Of a DNA stretch of 30,152 nt, positions 1-6,627 are shown piece by piece. A model generated the notes under the pieces. The model did not search any database and was not told the origin of the DNA. It saw only the letters and a list, made by a program, of their open reading frames with translations. This DNA is from a virus. Each line of letters begins with the position of its first letter. Position 1 is the first letter of the stretch. Location: IMG/VR virus record IMGVR_UViG_3300023176_003427, positions 1 to 30,152 of that record. One strand, written 5' to 3'. The position numbers and the translations under genes are program-made.

Positions 1-262
1 TGGACAACAGTTCATAGTCCTTGTCGGTCAAACCAAACAGCACTGGGTCTATACCCGCTTCTTCCAATTTCTTAAAGACCTCTTCTGCGTTCTCACTTGT
101 GATCACTATCCAACGTATGTCTTCTAATGTAAGAGGCATTGGGTCTGGCAGGTTCAACTTCTGTCTTGGTTCTTCAACAGTGAACAGTTTGATCCTCTTC
201 TCACCACCTATGCCACAACCGGTCAATAATAATATTAATGATATTGCTAAAAATTTATTCAT
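1..262 (-). CDS. o-spanin-like lipoprotein (Rz1-like), C-terminus outside window
   Basis: The reading frame starts at ATG 262-260 and is still open at base 1, giving 87 codons. The N-terminus is Met-Asn-Lys, a hydrophobic stretch, then the lipobox LLTGC with Cys16, so a lipid-anchored outer-membrane protein is expected. The start overlaps the stop of the coiled-coil membrane protein at 255-728 by 8 bp, and the M15 lysin follows at 740. The order lysin, Rz-like, overlapping Rz1-like is the usual Gram-negative phage lysis cassette, so an o-spanin role is inferred. It lacks the proline-rich, very short form of lambda Rz1, and the mature part looks like a small globular domain, so another phage lipoprotein is possible. 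Confidence 0.6.
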   Translation of the reverse strand, partial: MNKFLAISLILLLTGCGIGGEKRIKLFTVEEPRQKLNLPDPMPLTLEDIRWIVITSENAEEVFKKLEEAGIDPVLFGLTDKDYELLS

Positions 263-728
263 ATGGCACGTAATTCGGATTTGCTAGGCTTGGGCATTCC
301 GGGTTTATCTCCGAGTTCTTGGTTGCCTTCAGTTCCGCTTCGGTGTGTTTAGCGCCTGATGCCAATTCAACACACCTCTTGGCGTTCACGGAACCCTTGT
401 TCATTATTCGTTCGATGGCCGCTGTCCTGTCGATGGCCAGTTTGCCAAAATCTCTTTTCTTCTTGTTGAAACGTTTGTCTAGATCGTCTAGGTCCTTCTT
501 GAAAGTCATCACGAGATTGTTGAGTTTCTTGTTGCTTTCCATTATGGCCTCGAAGTCCACCTTCTGTTGTTCTATCAACTTTGTCTGTGCTTCTATGCCC
601 TTTTCCAGTTCTATCTGATTGGCCTTGAGTGTGGCGTTGTCCGCCCGCAGTTTCATTACATAAACGCCCGCACCGGCTATACCAGTGATCAGCATTATGG
701 CTATTGCCATCTTTATCGTTGAAAACAT
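255..728 (-). CDS. i-spanin-like (Rz-like) membrane protein with coiled coil
   Basis: 157 aa, start ATG 728. Residues about 7-27 form one hydrophobic N-terminal segment (signal anchor). Residues about 30-110 are highly charged with heptad-like spacing, as in a periplasmic coiled coil. The tail carries two cysteines (around 119 and 144). This topology matches inner-membrane spanins, which pair with an outer-membrane lipoprotein to fuse the membranes at lysis. The downstream overlapping lipoprotein and the upstream peptidoglycan peptidase support that role. A late-type element lies 8 nt before the ATG. There is no residue-level match to lambda Rz, so the call rests on topology and position. Confidence 0.62.
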   Translation of the reverse strand: MFSTIKMAIAIMLITGIAGAGVYVMKLRADNATLKANQIELEKGIEAQTKLIEQQKVDFEAIMESNKKLNNLVMTFKKDLDDLDKRFNKKKRDFGKLAIDRTAAIERIMNKGSVNAKRCVELASGAKHTEAELKATKNSEINPECPSLANPNYVPYE

Positions 729-735
729 AATGTAC

Positions 736-745
736 GTATTTATTG
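736..745 (-). promoter_or_regulatory. T4-late-like promoter element before the Rz-like gene
   Basis: The minus strand reads CAATAAATAC, one base from the T4 late octamer TATAAATA. The octamer ends 8 nt before the ATG at 728, leaving almost no leader and no Shine-Dalgarno. It overlaps the 3' end of the lysin gene. Confidence 0.55.
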
Positions 746-1201
746 GATAAGACCAGGCTTGTAAACGGTTTTACCGTTTTCCTTCATGGCAGTCAGAATA
801 GACTTTCTGTTACCTTCTGACTTGTATGACACGTGTACCCAGCCTGAATCAGGTATGCCCGGAGTGTAGAATTCCAATATCAATTGGTCGAAGTCGCAGT
901 TCTCGGATATCCATTTGGCAACATCATAATTTCCTGTGCCTGGACATTCTATGTCCACGGCCTCACCTTTACAGTGTTGCGATTTAGAAGAACCACCCAC
1001 TGCTTCGTTCAGTGCTGGTCCCCTGTATCCAGAGTTGATCACTGTAACGCCAAATTTGTCTCTGACCTTCTGCACGACATTTTCAAAAAGTGCTTTAGCA
1101 CTTTCAAGATGCTCCGCACCTGGTGTGTTGTCTAGGCCTTTCCTTGTGGCTGTCTGGCTTTTTGTGAATTCTGCTAGTGTGAAGTTTGTGCTTAATCTCA
1201 T
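740..1201 (-). CDS. M15-family peptidoglycan peptidase (endolysin)
   Basis: 153 aa from ATG 1201; a TTG at 1216 would add five residues but lies upstream of the late element. The zinc peptidase signature S-x-H-x-x-G-x-A-x-D is present as SQHCKGEAVD (zinc ligands His76 and Asp83). The last ligand is His123 in GWVHVS, and Arg60 lies in the SGYR substrate segment. This is the D-Ala-D-Ala/L-Ala-D-Glu peptidase family (M15) used by many phages as endolysin. There is no signal peptide or membrane anchor, so a holin would be needed for export. It is followed by the two spanin-like genes, completing a lysis cassette apart from a holin. Confidence 0.85.
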   Translation of the reverse strand: MRLSTNFTLAEFTKSQTATRKGLDNTPGAEHLESAKALFENVVQKVRDKFGVTVINSGYRGPALNEAVGGSSKSQHCKGEAVDIECPGTGNYDVAKWISENCDFDQLILEFYTPGIPDSGWVHVSYKSEGNRKSILTAMKENGKTVYKPGLIQ

Positions 1202-1204
1202 ACA

Positions 1205-1214
1205 CTTATTTATC
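1205..1214 (-). promoter_or_regulatory. T4-late-like promoter element before the lysin gene
   Basis: The minus strand reads GATAAATAAG, with the octamer GATAAATA ending 5 nt before the ATG at 1201. A transcript starting about 6 nt downstream of the octamer would begin at the start codon. No Shine-Dalgarno is visible. Confidence 0.55.
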
Positions 1215-1235
1215 AATAAGTGCGTATATTAAATA

Positions 1236-1709
1236 TTACCAACCTGCTTTGCTCATCAGTGCTGACTGGCCATCCTTGCTGAATATGAATCTGTCTTCCG
1301 TGGTCTTGGTGATCTGGTATGGACCAAAGTATTTGGTCAGGTACATGCATTCGCTCATCGCTGACTCGTCCAGTTTGAATGCCTTGATCTCGTTCATGAT
1401 CATGTTGGTTGATCCAAATGCGTGTAGTTCGAATTTCAATGTGTCCGCTTTCTGTTTCTTTATTTGCACCATGTTGTTGTCCAGTTTGAACTCCATCATC
1501 TGGAATCTGTCAAAGAAATCCTTTATCTCCCCCAGTTTCAGAGAATTGATCTTTTGATTGTATGCCTCTGGTGTCCTCGGTAGCACATCTGCTAGATTTT
1601 TAGCACTGGCCTCGAATGGCACGGTCCTCTTGTGATACGTGAACTCGAATGTATCAATGTTTGTGAGTTTCTTGAGATCGTCTAGGAACTTCCTGATGTG
1701 TTGGTCCAC
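1236..1709 (-). CDS. C-terminal part of a frameshifted conserved phage protein
   Basis: The nominal 157-aa ORF starts at GTG 1709, but its frame stays open upstream and reads like protein there: DGKHRVFIEFARVEAVD covers about 1755-1703 in this frame. The preceding ORF (1715-1975) covers the same bases in another frame and stops just before. Joining the two by a -1 shift near 1755-1772 gives one protein of about 245 aa, so this is most likely the C-terminal two thirds of a single gene. No catalytic motif is recognised. The position between the lysis cassette and another phage-type gene suggests a virion or assembly protein, which is only inference. Confidence 0.55.
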   Translation of the reverse strand: MDQHIRKFLDDLKKLTNIDTFEFTYHKRTVPFEASAKNLADVLPRTPEAYNQKINSLKLGEIKDFFDRFQMMEFKLDNNMVQIKKQKADTLKFELHAFGSTNMIMNEIKAFKLDESAMSECMYLTKYFGPYQITKTTEDRFIFSKDGQSALMSKAGW

Positions 1710-1714
1710 CGCTT

Positions 1715-1975
1715 CTACCCTCGCGAACTCAATGAAAACCCTGTGCTTGCCGTCTTCAGTGTGCCTGGCGTGGCATCTGCGTCCAACACTTCCTTGTATC
1801 CTGTCTCCGCGAAACGTTCCAGGTCCTTGGCAGGTGCCATTCCGTCAACCGTGAACGCCAAGACCATGATGTTCTTGTCGTCACCCATCTTGGATTTGAA
1901 TTGGTCAACTGAGAATCGTTTGCTAACGACTCCGTCCAGGTCTCCGGCCTTTAATCCTTCATTAACTAATGTCAT
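1715..1975 (-). CDS. N-terminal part of a frameshifted conserved phage protein
   Basis: 86 aa from ATG 1975, overlapping the end of the gene at 1962-2444 by 14 bp. The first 70 residues look well formed (SVDQFKSKMGDD, GYKEVLDADATPG). The sequence then degrades to a Ser/Thr/Gly-rich tail and stops at 1715, while the -1 frame takes over with sensible coding (see 1236-1709). No classical XXXYYYZ slippery heptamer in the right phase is seen at the crossover. A GGGTTTT run lies downstream but is out of phase. Alternatives are a real frameshift mutation, an assembly indel or an unusual programmed shift. Function unknown. Confidence 0.55.
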   Translation of the reverse strand: MTLVNEGLKAGDLDGVVSKRFSVDQFKSKMGDDKNIMVLAFTVDGMAPAKDLERFAETGYKEVLDADATPGTLKTASTGFSLSSRG

Positions 1976-2444
1976 CTAAACTACTTAAATCTCCAGACGC
2001 CTGTGCTTGTTCGTCCTGGCTCTCGATCTCGTCCTTGCCGTGTTTGAAATTGCCGATCAAATCTTTTGGCATCTTGATTTCTACAACCCATATGTCATGT
2101 GCGTCTATCTTACCCTTGGTTGTTCCTGGTCTGTAGTCCTCCGGTGATTTGATCTGTCTAGGTTTCATCAACTCGTCTCGTTTGTATGTGACTTTACAAC
2201 CTCTGTCTAGCAATCTCTTGCCTCCCGCAGGATCTGGCATCTTGTCTGCTGGCCACATGAAAGAACATGTGACGAAGTGTCTTGAATCCACCGGGCCTGA
2301 CAGTAATTCTCCATCCTCCCAGTTCTGGAACACGTACACATCTAGTTCGTCCACGACCCTCTCGAAGTCTTTGAGTATGCCCAAAGTAGGGCCTACTGCG
2401 TATAGCGATTGTACGTTTTTGATTATGTCTAAGACGTCATGCAT
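1962..2444 (-). CDS. Hypothetical phage protein, acidic C-terminus
   Basis: 160 aa from ATG 2444. The middle has a compact aromatic-rich domain (VYVFQNWEDGELLSGP, then SFMWPADKMPDP), and residues about 135-160 are acidic and Ser/Asp-rich, probably disordered. It is preceded by a late-type promoter element and followed by the split gene with a 14-bp overlap, so these two are probably co-transcribed late and may be virion or assembly proteins. I do not recognise a named family. No membrane segment, signal peptide or metal motif is seen. Confidence 0.7.
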   Translation of the reverse strand: MHDVLDIIKNVQSLYAVGPTLGILKDFERVVDELDVYVFQNWEDGELLSGPVDSRHFVTCSFMWPADKMPDPAGGKRLLDRGCKVTYKRDELMKPRQIKSPEDYRPGTTKGKIDAHDIWVVEIKMPKDLIGNFKHGKDEIESQDEQAQASGDLSSLDDIS

Positions 2445-2448
2445 AGTT

Positions 2449-2459
2449 CTTATTTATCC
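2449..2459 (-). promoter_or_regulatory. T4-late-like promoter element
   Basis: The minus strand reads GGATAAATAAG. The octamer GATAAATA ends 6 nt before the ATG at 2444, again leaving virtually no leader and no Shine-Dalgarno. Confidence 0.55.
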
Positions 2460-2484
2460 TAAATATCTGTGTTGTAAAATATGC

Positions 2485-2515
2485 ATACTTAATCTGGAAA
2501 TTTGATCTTAAGTAT
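2485..2515. repeat. 8-bp inverted repeat in the divergent intergenic region
   Basis: ATACTTAA at 2485-2492 is repeated inverted as TTAAGTAT at 2508-2515, with a 15-nt AT-rich spacer. It lies between the late element for the minus-strand gene and the first ATG of the plus-strand ORF pair. An operator or weak hairpin is possible, but arms this short and AT-rich can arise by chance. Confidence 0.3.
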
Positions 2516-2521
2516 TTGTAC

Positions 2522-2701
2522 ATGAGTCGACAAAGACACATCAAATCAAAATCAACCACAACCTACGAGGACCCTTATGTTATCATCGAACGGCCTACAA
2601 ATGCGACCTTTATTTCAACGCAAACTATGGAAACTAATGAGGAAGAAACGAGTGTACGACAAGCGTGTAAGTTTGTACATGCAGAATCAGAATTGGCTTA
2701 A
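2522..2701 (+). CDS. Possible small hypothetical protein, overlapping the next ORF
   Basis: 59 aa from ATG 2522, one of two overlapping plus-strand ORFs in a 350-bp gap between minus-strand genes. The first half is basic (MSRQRHIKSKS) and the second half acidic and Thr/Glu-rich. No Shine-Dalgarno is seen. It overlaps 2577-2804 in another frame for 125 bp, so at most one frame is likely to be the main product unless the genes truly overlap or a frameshift joins the N-terminus of this frame to the basic C-terminus of the other. No family recognised. Confidence 0.35.
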   Translation: MSRQRHIKSKSTTTYEDPYVIIERPTNATFISTQTMETNEEETSVRQACKFVHAESELA

Positions 2702-2804
2702 GATAAGGAAACAGAAGGACAGACGTAGACGTAGGATATTAATGAAAATATGGCGAGCCAGCCAATTGGCTATGCTAAAGCGTATGTACAATCAGGCTAT
2801 TTGA
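2577..2804 (+). CDS. Small, strongly basic hypothetical protein
   Basis: 75 aa from ATG 2577 with a Shine-Dalgarno GAGGA five bases upstream. Lys and Arg make up close to a third of residues, including a run of five Arg near residue 50, and Trp, Leu and Ile are regularly spaced as in an amphipathic helix. Codon choice (AAG, AGG, TAC, TTG) resembles the neighbouring genes more than the competing frame does. A nucleic-acid-binding role is suggested by charge only. It runs opposite to nearly all other genes and its end overlaps the convergent gene at 2797 by 8 bp. Confidence 0.5.
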   Translation: MLSSNGLQMRPLFQRKLWKLMRKKRVYDKRVSLYMQNQNWLKIRKQKDRRRRRILMKIWRASQLAMLKRMYNQAI

Positions 2805-3072
2805 CGAACTGATCCATCGCTTCAGCGTACCACTGTCGGTAGTGCTGTTCTATACGTTCGAATGGAATCTCGTCTCTCTGTGCGACGGGTATCCCAGGTA
2901 GTTCATTCTTGAGTACCTCTTTGTTAATTAGATCAAGTACCACTGTGTATTCCAGCATCTTGCCTGGACCGATCTTCTTCTTTGACAGTTCCACGAACTC
3001 GTCAAACTTCTTGTCTGGTTTTATTATGTACTTGACACAGAAGTATCTCTTCTTGTTGTGTTTGCTACCCAT
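2797..3072 (-). CDS. Hypothetical protein in the gp44 operon (gp62 position)
   Basis: 91 aa from ATG 3072, overlapping the end of gp44 by 8 bp, so translation is probably coupled. The N-terminus is basic (GSKHNKKRYF), followed by alternating beta-type segments and a helical C-terminus (HYRQWYAEAMDQF). In T4 the gene directly after 44 is 62, the small clamp-loader subunit. This product is half the T4 gp62 length and shows no motif I can match to it. A role with the clamp loader is therefore only positional inference. It could equally be an unrelated small conserved phage protein. Confidence 0.65.
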   Translation of the reverse strand: MGSKHNKKRYFCVKYIIKPDKKFDEFVELSKKKIGPGKMLEYTVVLDLINKEVLKNELPGIPVAQRDEIPFERIEQHYRQWYAEAMDQFVK

Positions 3073-3991
3073 TGTTTAACCTCGATAATTTTATCATGAC
3101 TGATGCAAGGTTTATTTCAGGATCTGCTACAAATGAGTGATCGACTAATCCCTGCTTGATAATTAGCACCGCTTTGTCCTGTGCGTCCTCATCTTTGGAT
3201 ATGATTTCCAAGTTGTCATACAGCCATCTGTATATCTCCTCACACTCCTCTGGTCTAGCCTGAGCACACACCAGTTTCCTTGCTTCTTGTATCCGGCCTT
3301 GCTTGAATAGATCCACCATCTGCAGTCTGTAGTCCTGTTGTCCTGAATCTCCCGATGCTGGTGGCATCAGTTTGCCGTCCCTAGCGTTCTGTTGTAACAT
3401 GTTGATACATTTCCTCATGTCAGGATAACTTGCCTTCACGTAGGTGTCCAGTATCTCTATGTCTGGTGTTATGCCTTCCTGTATCAATATCTCACACGCC
3501 CTCGCCGTGAACTCTGTCTTGTCTATGGTCTCCATGTGGAAGCCTTGGCATCTCGAATGCAGTGCTGGTATGACTCTGTTGGGATAGTTGCAGGTCAATA
3601 TGAATCTCGCTGATGTGTGATACATCTCCATCACACCACGCAACGCCGCTTGGCCATTTGGTGACATGTAGTCTGCCTCGTCCAGCAACACATACTTGTA
3701 TGCACCGAATGGCATGATCTGTACGAAGTTGTTGATCTTCTCACGCACAGTATCAACGGAGTTTTCCCTCGAAGCATTTATCTCTAAGATATCATAACTG
3801 CTGACATCCAGTTCTCCAAACAACACCTTCGCCAGTGTGGTCTTGCCCACTCCCGGTGCACCACTCAATAGCAAGTGTGGGATCGCTTTGTCGTCGATCC
3901 AAGATTGTATCTGTTGTCGTTGTGCTTCGTCTCTGACCACGTACTCTTTCAGAGTCTTAGGTCTGTATTTTTCTACCCATAAATCTTTCAT
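3065..3991 (-). CDS. gp44: Sliding-clamp loader large subunit, gp44/RFC-small type AAA+ ATPase
   Basis: 308 aa. Walker A GAPGVGKTT is at residues 44-52 and Walker B VLLDEAD at 101-107. Sensor 1 lies in ILTCNYPNRV (131-140) and the RFC-type SRC motif at 146-148 supplies the arginine finger in trans. The N-terminus WVEKYRPKTL is the RFC-box start. The C-terminal part is helical, as in the collar domain. The complex would load the phage sliding clamp on primer-template DNA. ATG 3991 follows a sigma70-type promoter by 7 nt, consistent with early expression. The downstream 91-aa gene overlaps it. Clamp (gp45) and polymerase (gp43) genes are not in this window. Confidence 0.95.
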   Translation of the reverse strand: MKDLWVEKYRPKTLKEYVVRDEAQRQQIQSWIDDKAIPHLLLSGAPGVGKTTLAKVLFGELDVSSYDILEINASRENSVDTVREKINNFVQIMPFGAYKYVLLDEADYMSPNGQAALRGVMEMYHTSARFILTCNYPNRVIPALHSRCQGFHMETIDKTEFTARACEILIQEGITPDIEILDTYVKASYPDMRKCINMLQQNARDGKLMPPASGDSGQQDYRLQMVDLFKQGRIQEARKLVCAQARPEECEEIYRWLYDNLEIISKDEDAQDKAVLIIKQGLVDHSFVADPEINLASVMIKLSRLNNG

Positions 3992-3996
3992 ATGTG

Positions 3997-5040
3997 TTAT
4001 ATTACAGAAGTTTCCTTCGCTTGTCTATATAATTGTTCGGTTGCCATGTTTTTTCCTTTGGCCTCCACCTGTATGTCGAAGTTTTCTGAGAATGACAGTG
4101 CCCAGTCATTTACCTTCCTGTTTGGTAATAAGTCCGAGTGTGCCCTAAGTTTCTGTTTCTTGCAACCTCTTTCCAGTAGATCCTTAATGTTGTGCATCTC
4201 TGTGTGTGTTCGGTCTCCAAGTCCAGCAACCGCCAGGTGTTCATCTCTGGAATACGAGTAGTGCATACTGGGTCTCACACCACGCCATGAGTCTATGACT
4301 CTCTTGACTCGATCATCTGTTGCTTCAATGTATTCCTCATCTCTGATCCAGTGATGGTGTATGTCCAGAACCAATGCTAGGTGTTTCTCCAGCATCAACG
4401 ACTGTTCCAGTCCATGGCTCATCTCGTCATTTTCTATTGTGATCAGGTTCCTTGCCTCCGGTGATAGCCTGGGCAATGCTTTTATTATGCCGTCTGGTCC
4501 TTGCTTGCCTGAGATGTGTACGTTTATCTTGCAACCGTCTTGGAAACTTTTGCCAAACCCCATCCATCTTGCCATGTCCGCATGGTATTCGAATTCTTCT
4601 ATGCTACGTTCAACAATGTCAGGAGTCGCACTTGACAGCACACAGAATTGTCCTGGATGGAAACTTACTTTTACATCTAGTTTCCTAGACATCTCACCGA
4701 CCGGTGCGAATAAATTTTCTAAATGACTTTGTATGTCGGGTTGTTGCCACCATGTCTTCCAATCTTTCTCTGTGTAGCCTTGCAACATCTCGCTACCCAA
4801 CCTCACCATCCTACGTTCTGGTGGCAGTGTGCCCACACGTTCGATCAATCTACGTGCGGCTGTGGTGTTGTGGGTCATGATGTCCCACTGTCTCTGCTCT
4901 GCTTCGTCCTTGTGTTCACGGAGCCAACGCATGGTTGTTGATCTGCCGTTGAGATCCCTGTCTTTTGCGTTCACTTTCATGCCACCGAACTCACTGGTGT
5001 CATTGAGCCATTTGCAACAGAAACCAAAACGTTGTATCAT
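3997..5040 (-). CDS. uvsE: UV-damage endonuclease, UvdE/UvsE family
   Basis: 347 aa from ATG 5040. UvdE signatures are in order: SFHPGQF (His128, Gln131), His153, NVHISG (His175), ITIENDE (Glu203), DIHHHW (Asp226, His228-230) and MHYSYSR (His260). These are the metal ligands of the TIM-barrel enzyme that nicks DNA 5' of pyrimidine dimers and other lesions. All expected ligands appear intact. The length is a little above that of the bacterial enzymes, with C-terminal residues from about 290 extending beyond the barrel. It has its own sigma70-type promoter and lies just upstream of gp44. In a surface-ocean phage it would repair UV damage without light. Confidence 0.93.
   Translation of the reverse strand: MIQRFGFCCKWLNDTSEFGGMKVNAKDRDLNGRSTTMRWLREHKDEAEQRQWDIMTHNTTAARRLIERVGTLPPERRMVRLGSEMLQGYTEKDWKTWWQQPDIQSHLENLFAPVGEMSRKLDVKVSFHPGQFCVLSSATPDIVERSIEEFEYHADMARWMGFGKSFQDGCKINVHISGKQGPDGIIKALPRLSPEARNLITIENDEMSHGLEQSLMLEKHLALVLDIHHHWIRDEEYIEATDDRVKRVIDSWRGVRPSMHYSYSRDEHLAVAGLGDRTHTEMHNIKDLLERGCKKQKLRAHSDLLPNRKVNDWALSFSENFDIQVEAKGKNMATEQLYRQAKETSVI
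3999..4027 (-). promoter_or_regulatory. Sigma70-type promoter for gp44
   Basis: TAGACA (4027-4022), a 17-nt spacer and TAATAT (4004-3999) on the minus strand, overlapping the 3' end of the UV endonuclease gene. The gp44 ATG is 7 nt below the -10, where transcription should start. Confidence 0.55.
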
Positions 5041-5046
5041 GTGTTA

Positions 5047-5074
5047 ATTATAGCAGGTATATGTGATATGTCTA
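5047..5074 (-). promoter_or_regulatory. Sigma70-type promoter for the UV endonuclease
   Basis: TAGACA (5074-5069), a 16-nt spacer and TATAAT (5052-5047). The ATG at 5040 lies 6 nt after the -10, at the expected transcription start. Confidence 0.65.
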
Positions 5075-5461
5075 GTCCAGCAGTGTTTCCATCATGGCCC
5101 AGTGTCCGATGATGTCACTGCAATGCAGTTGGAATCCGTATTCTCTGTCTATGTCACGCAAGATCTTGTTGGCCTTGGCCATGCTCAGTCCTGCATTGGC
5201 TGGTAATTGTAATGCGTTGATGGTTTTCTTTTTCAAACCCTTTGCGGCCTGTACCCTGTGCCAGCCGTCTGTCAACAGATAGTATCCTGAATCTTTTATT
5301 GGTGTCACTAGTATTGGATCCCATGCACCGTCCTTTTTAAGTTTGTTGATCCATGTCCTCTTCTCTTTGTTTAAAGGACGTTCAACGCCTAGACCCATCT
5401 CTGCCATGGTCACTAACTTGCTTAATTCAACTTTTACTTTTTTGATCTTAATCAGTTTCAT
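5072..5461 (-). CDS. ParB/sulfiredoxin-like domain protein
   Basis: 129 aa from ATG 5461. Residues about 1-90 follow the ParB N-terminal (ParB/Srx) pattern: a basic lead-in, a stretch like DPILVTPI (48-55), then LLTDGWHRVQAAKGL (62-76), equivalent to the ParB box G-E-R-R-x-R-A region with His and Arg at the phosphate-binding site. Phage and plasmid members bind nucleotides or DNA and some are nucleases; which applies here cannot be read from sequence. The C-terminal helices have His and Trp near the end (SDIIGHWAMMETL). It overlaps the upstream zinc-finger gene by 14 bp and is probably translated with it. Confidence 0.6.
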   Translation of the reverse strand: MKLIKIKKVKVELSKLVTMAEMGLGVERPLNKEKRTWINKLKKDGAWDPILVTPIKDSGYYLLTDGWHRVQAAKGLKKKTINALQLPANAGLSMAKANKILRDIDREYGFQLHCSDIIGHWAMMETLLD

Positions 5462-5693
5462 AGTCTATCGAATTGATGTCTGTTATGATCTGCCATTCCG
5501 GACCATTGGGCAATGGTTTCCTTTGTGGATAACCGTTCACGTCTGACATTTCCCTGTACTTGTTTGCACAGGCAGGACCACAGAATGGCCTGATTATACG
5601 TTTGTCGTATTTGGTGTCGTGTAGGCTGTCGTACCAGTATATTGCGTTTAAGAATTGTTTGTTGCAGACGTAACAGATGTGTAGTTTAATCAT
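5448..5693 (-). CDS. Small protein with a four-cysteine zinc-binding pattern
   Basis: 81 aa from ATG 5693, overlapping the GroES-like gene by 8 bp and the ParB-like gene by 14 bp. Cysteines occur as ICYVC (Cys7, Cys10) and FCGPACANKY (Cys38, Cys42), a C-x2-C/C-x3-C arrangement typical of a small treble-clef zinc finger. The rest is hydrophilic with no catalytic signature. Many phages carry such proteins, with roles in nucleic-acid or protein binding. No specific partner can be inferred beyond co-transcription with the neighbours. Confidence 0.65.
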   Translation of the reverse strand: MIKLHICYVCNKQFLNAIYWYDSLHDTKYDKRIIRPFCGPACANKYREMSDVNGYPQRKPLPNGPEWQIITDINSIDYETD

Positions 5694-6129
5694 TGCCAGG
5701 TAACGAAGTCATCTGACTCATGCCACCTGTGTTCACGTAGCCGGCCTTGGTCCTGTTTTGCTCGGGTTCTTCGTCTGACACTAATAAGATGTCATTCTCG
5801 TCAATCATTCGTACTTCTAGTTCCACGCCCTCTTTCTTGACCTTGAATCCTCTGCTCCATCTTCCGTGTGACACCAATACCCATTGTCCCACTGTGACGT
5901 CTTCCTGCTGATCACCGATGGCGTAAACTTTGCCCCATCTAGGATGTATGCCCGATTCTGATCCGTCGTCGTCTGTGAGTATTATTCCACCTTTAGTCTT
6001 TGTCTCACCGAAGTGCATGTCTGAAACTAGCACTCTCTTCTTGAGAGGTGTGATGTCGTAGTCAACGGTGTATTCCTTTCCACCGTGTGATCCAAATCCT
6101 TTTGCTTGTAAGTCTTCTAGTTGTCCCAT
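5686..6129 (-). CDS. GroES-like co-chaperonin (T4 gp31-like)
   Basis: 147 aa from ATG 6129. Residues about 26-118 follow the Cpn10 fold in order: ITPLKKRVLVSD, then a candidate GroEL-binding mobile loop at about 41-59 (GETKTKGGIILTDDDGSES). Next come WGKVYAIGDQ, VTVGQWVLV and the closing strand ENDILLVSDE. The GG-I-L loop core and the G-K-V-x-A-x-G segment are characteristic of GroES. T4 gp31 replaces host GroES for capsid-protein folding, so a similar role is inferred. Residues after 120 are an extra Gly/Asn-rich tail. Expression from its own sigma70-type promoter fits the need before capsid assembly. Confidence 0.75.
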   Translation of the reverse strand: MGQLEDLQAKGFGSHGGKEYTVDYDITPLKKRVLVSDMHFGETKTKGGIILTDDDGSESGIHPRWGKVYAIGDQQEDVTVGQWVLVSHGRWSRGFKVKKEGVELEVRMIDENDILLVSDEEPEQNRTKAGYVNTGGMSQMTSLPGND

Positions 6130-6138
6130 TATAGGATT

Positions 6139-6167
6139 ATTATATAAGATTTATTCTAATCCGTCAA
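6139..6167 (-). promoter_or_regulatory. Sigma70-type promoter for the GroES-like gene
   Basis: TTGACG (6167-6162), a 17-nt spacer and TATAAT (6144-6139), overlapping the 3' end of the preceding gene. The ATG at 6129 is 9 nt below the -10, leaving a leader of about two or three bases. Confidence 0.7.
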
Positions 6168-6600
6168 GAGCCGCATCTATGCCTTTTTTGGCCGTGCTCT
6201 CTGTTTTTGGCTTGAAAGTTTCAACTGGTTTTGTAACCGTCTCTACCTTAGGCTCCACCTTCTTGGGCTGTGGTGCTACAGTTTTCTTTGGTGCTGGTTT
6301 GGCCGCCACTGGTGTCATCTTCTGCACTGTCTTCACTGGCTCCGTCTTGGGCGCCGGCATTGGTTTGCCTCTGCTTGGTGTGTCACTGACCATGCCTTTT
6401 GGCTGTTCGTAATACTTCTTTATAATCTGCTCTTTTGGTGTCACAACTTGTCCACCTGCTCCCAACACATCTCCCCTGGCGTTGACATTCATGTTACCAA
6501 CCGCTGGAGTAGATTCATTGGCCGCTCTAAGTTTTTCTATATCCACCATACGTCCCTGCATGGTCCTATACATTCTTTTTCTGGGTGCTCTTGCTACCAT
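6151..6600 (-). CDS. Hypothetical phage protein with Lys/Pro/Thr-rich tail
   Basis: 149 aa from ATG 6600, with Shine-Dalgarno GGAGTTT upstream. Residues 1-70 are basic and fairly ordered (RKRMYRTMQGRMVDIEKL, then NVNARGDVLGAGG and IIKKYYEQ). Residues 75-149 are Pro/Lys/Thr/Val-rich low complexity, likely an extended linker, ending in a short helix (GIDAALDGLE). The globular start looks like a conserved structural or scaffold-associated phage protein, but I cannot name a family. The gene lies between the DnaE-like stub and the GroES-like gene. Confidence 0.65.
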   Translation of the reverse strand: MVARAPRKRMYRTMQGRMVDIEKLRAANESTPAVGNMNVNARGDVLGAGGQVVTPKEQIIKKYYEQPKGMVSDTPSRGKPMPAPKTEPVKTVQKMTPVAAKPAPKKTVAPQPKKVEPKVETVTKPVETFKPKTESTAKKGIDAALDGLE

Positions 6601-6627
6601 ATCGTTAAACTCCTATATTATTACTTA

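Noticed and set aside
1720-1726. GGGTTTT run near the split gene as a programmed frameshift site
   Set aside because: It is out of phase for a simultaneous -1 slip and lies downstream of the point where the second frame already reads as protein.
2797-3072. Naming the 91-aa gene after gp44 as gp62
   Set aside because: Position fits, but the protein is half the T4 gp62 length and I see no shared motif, so it is listed as hypothetical.
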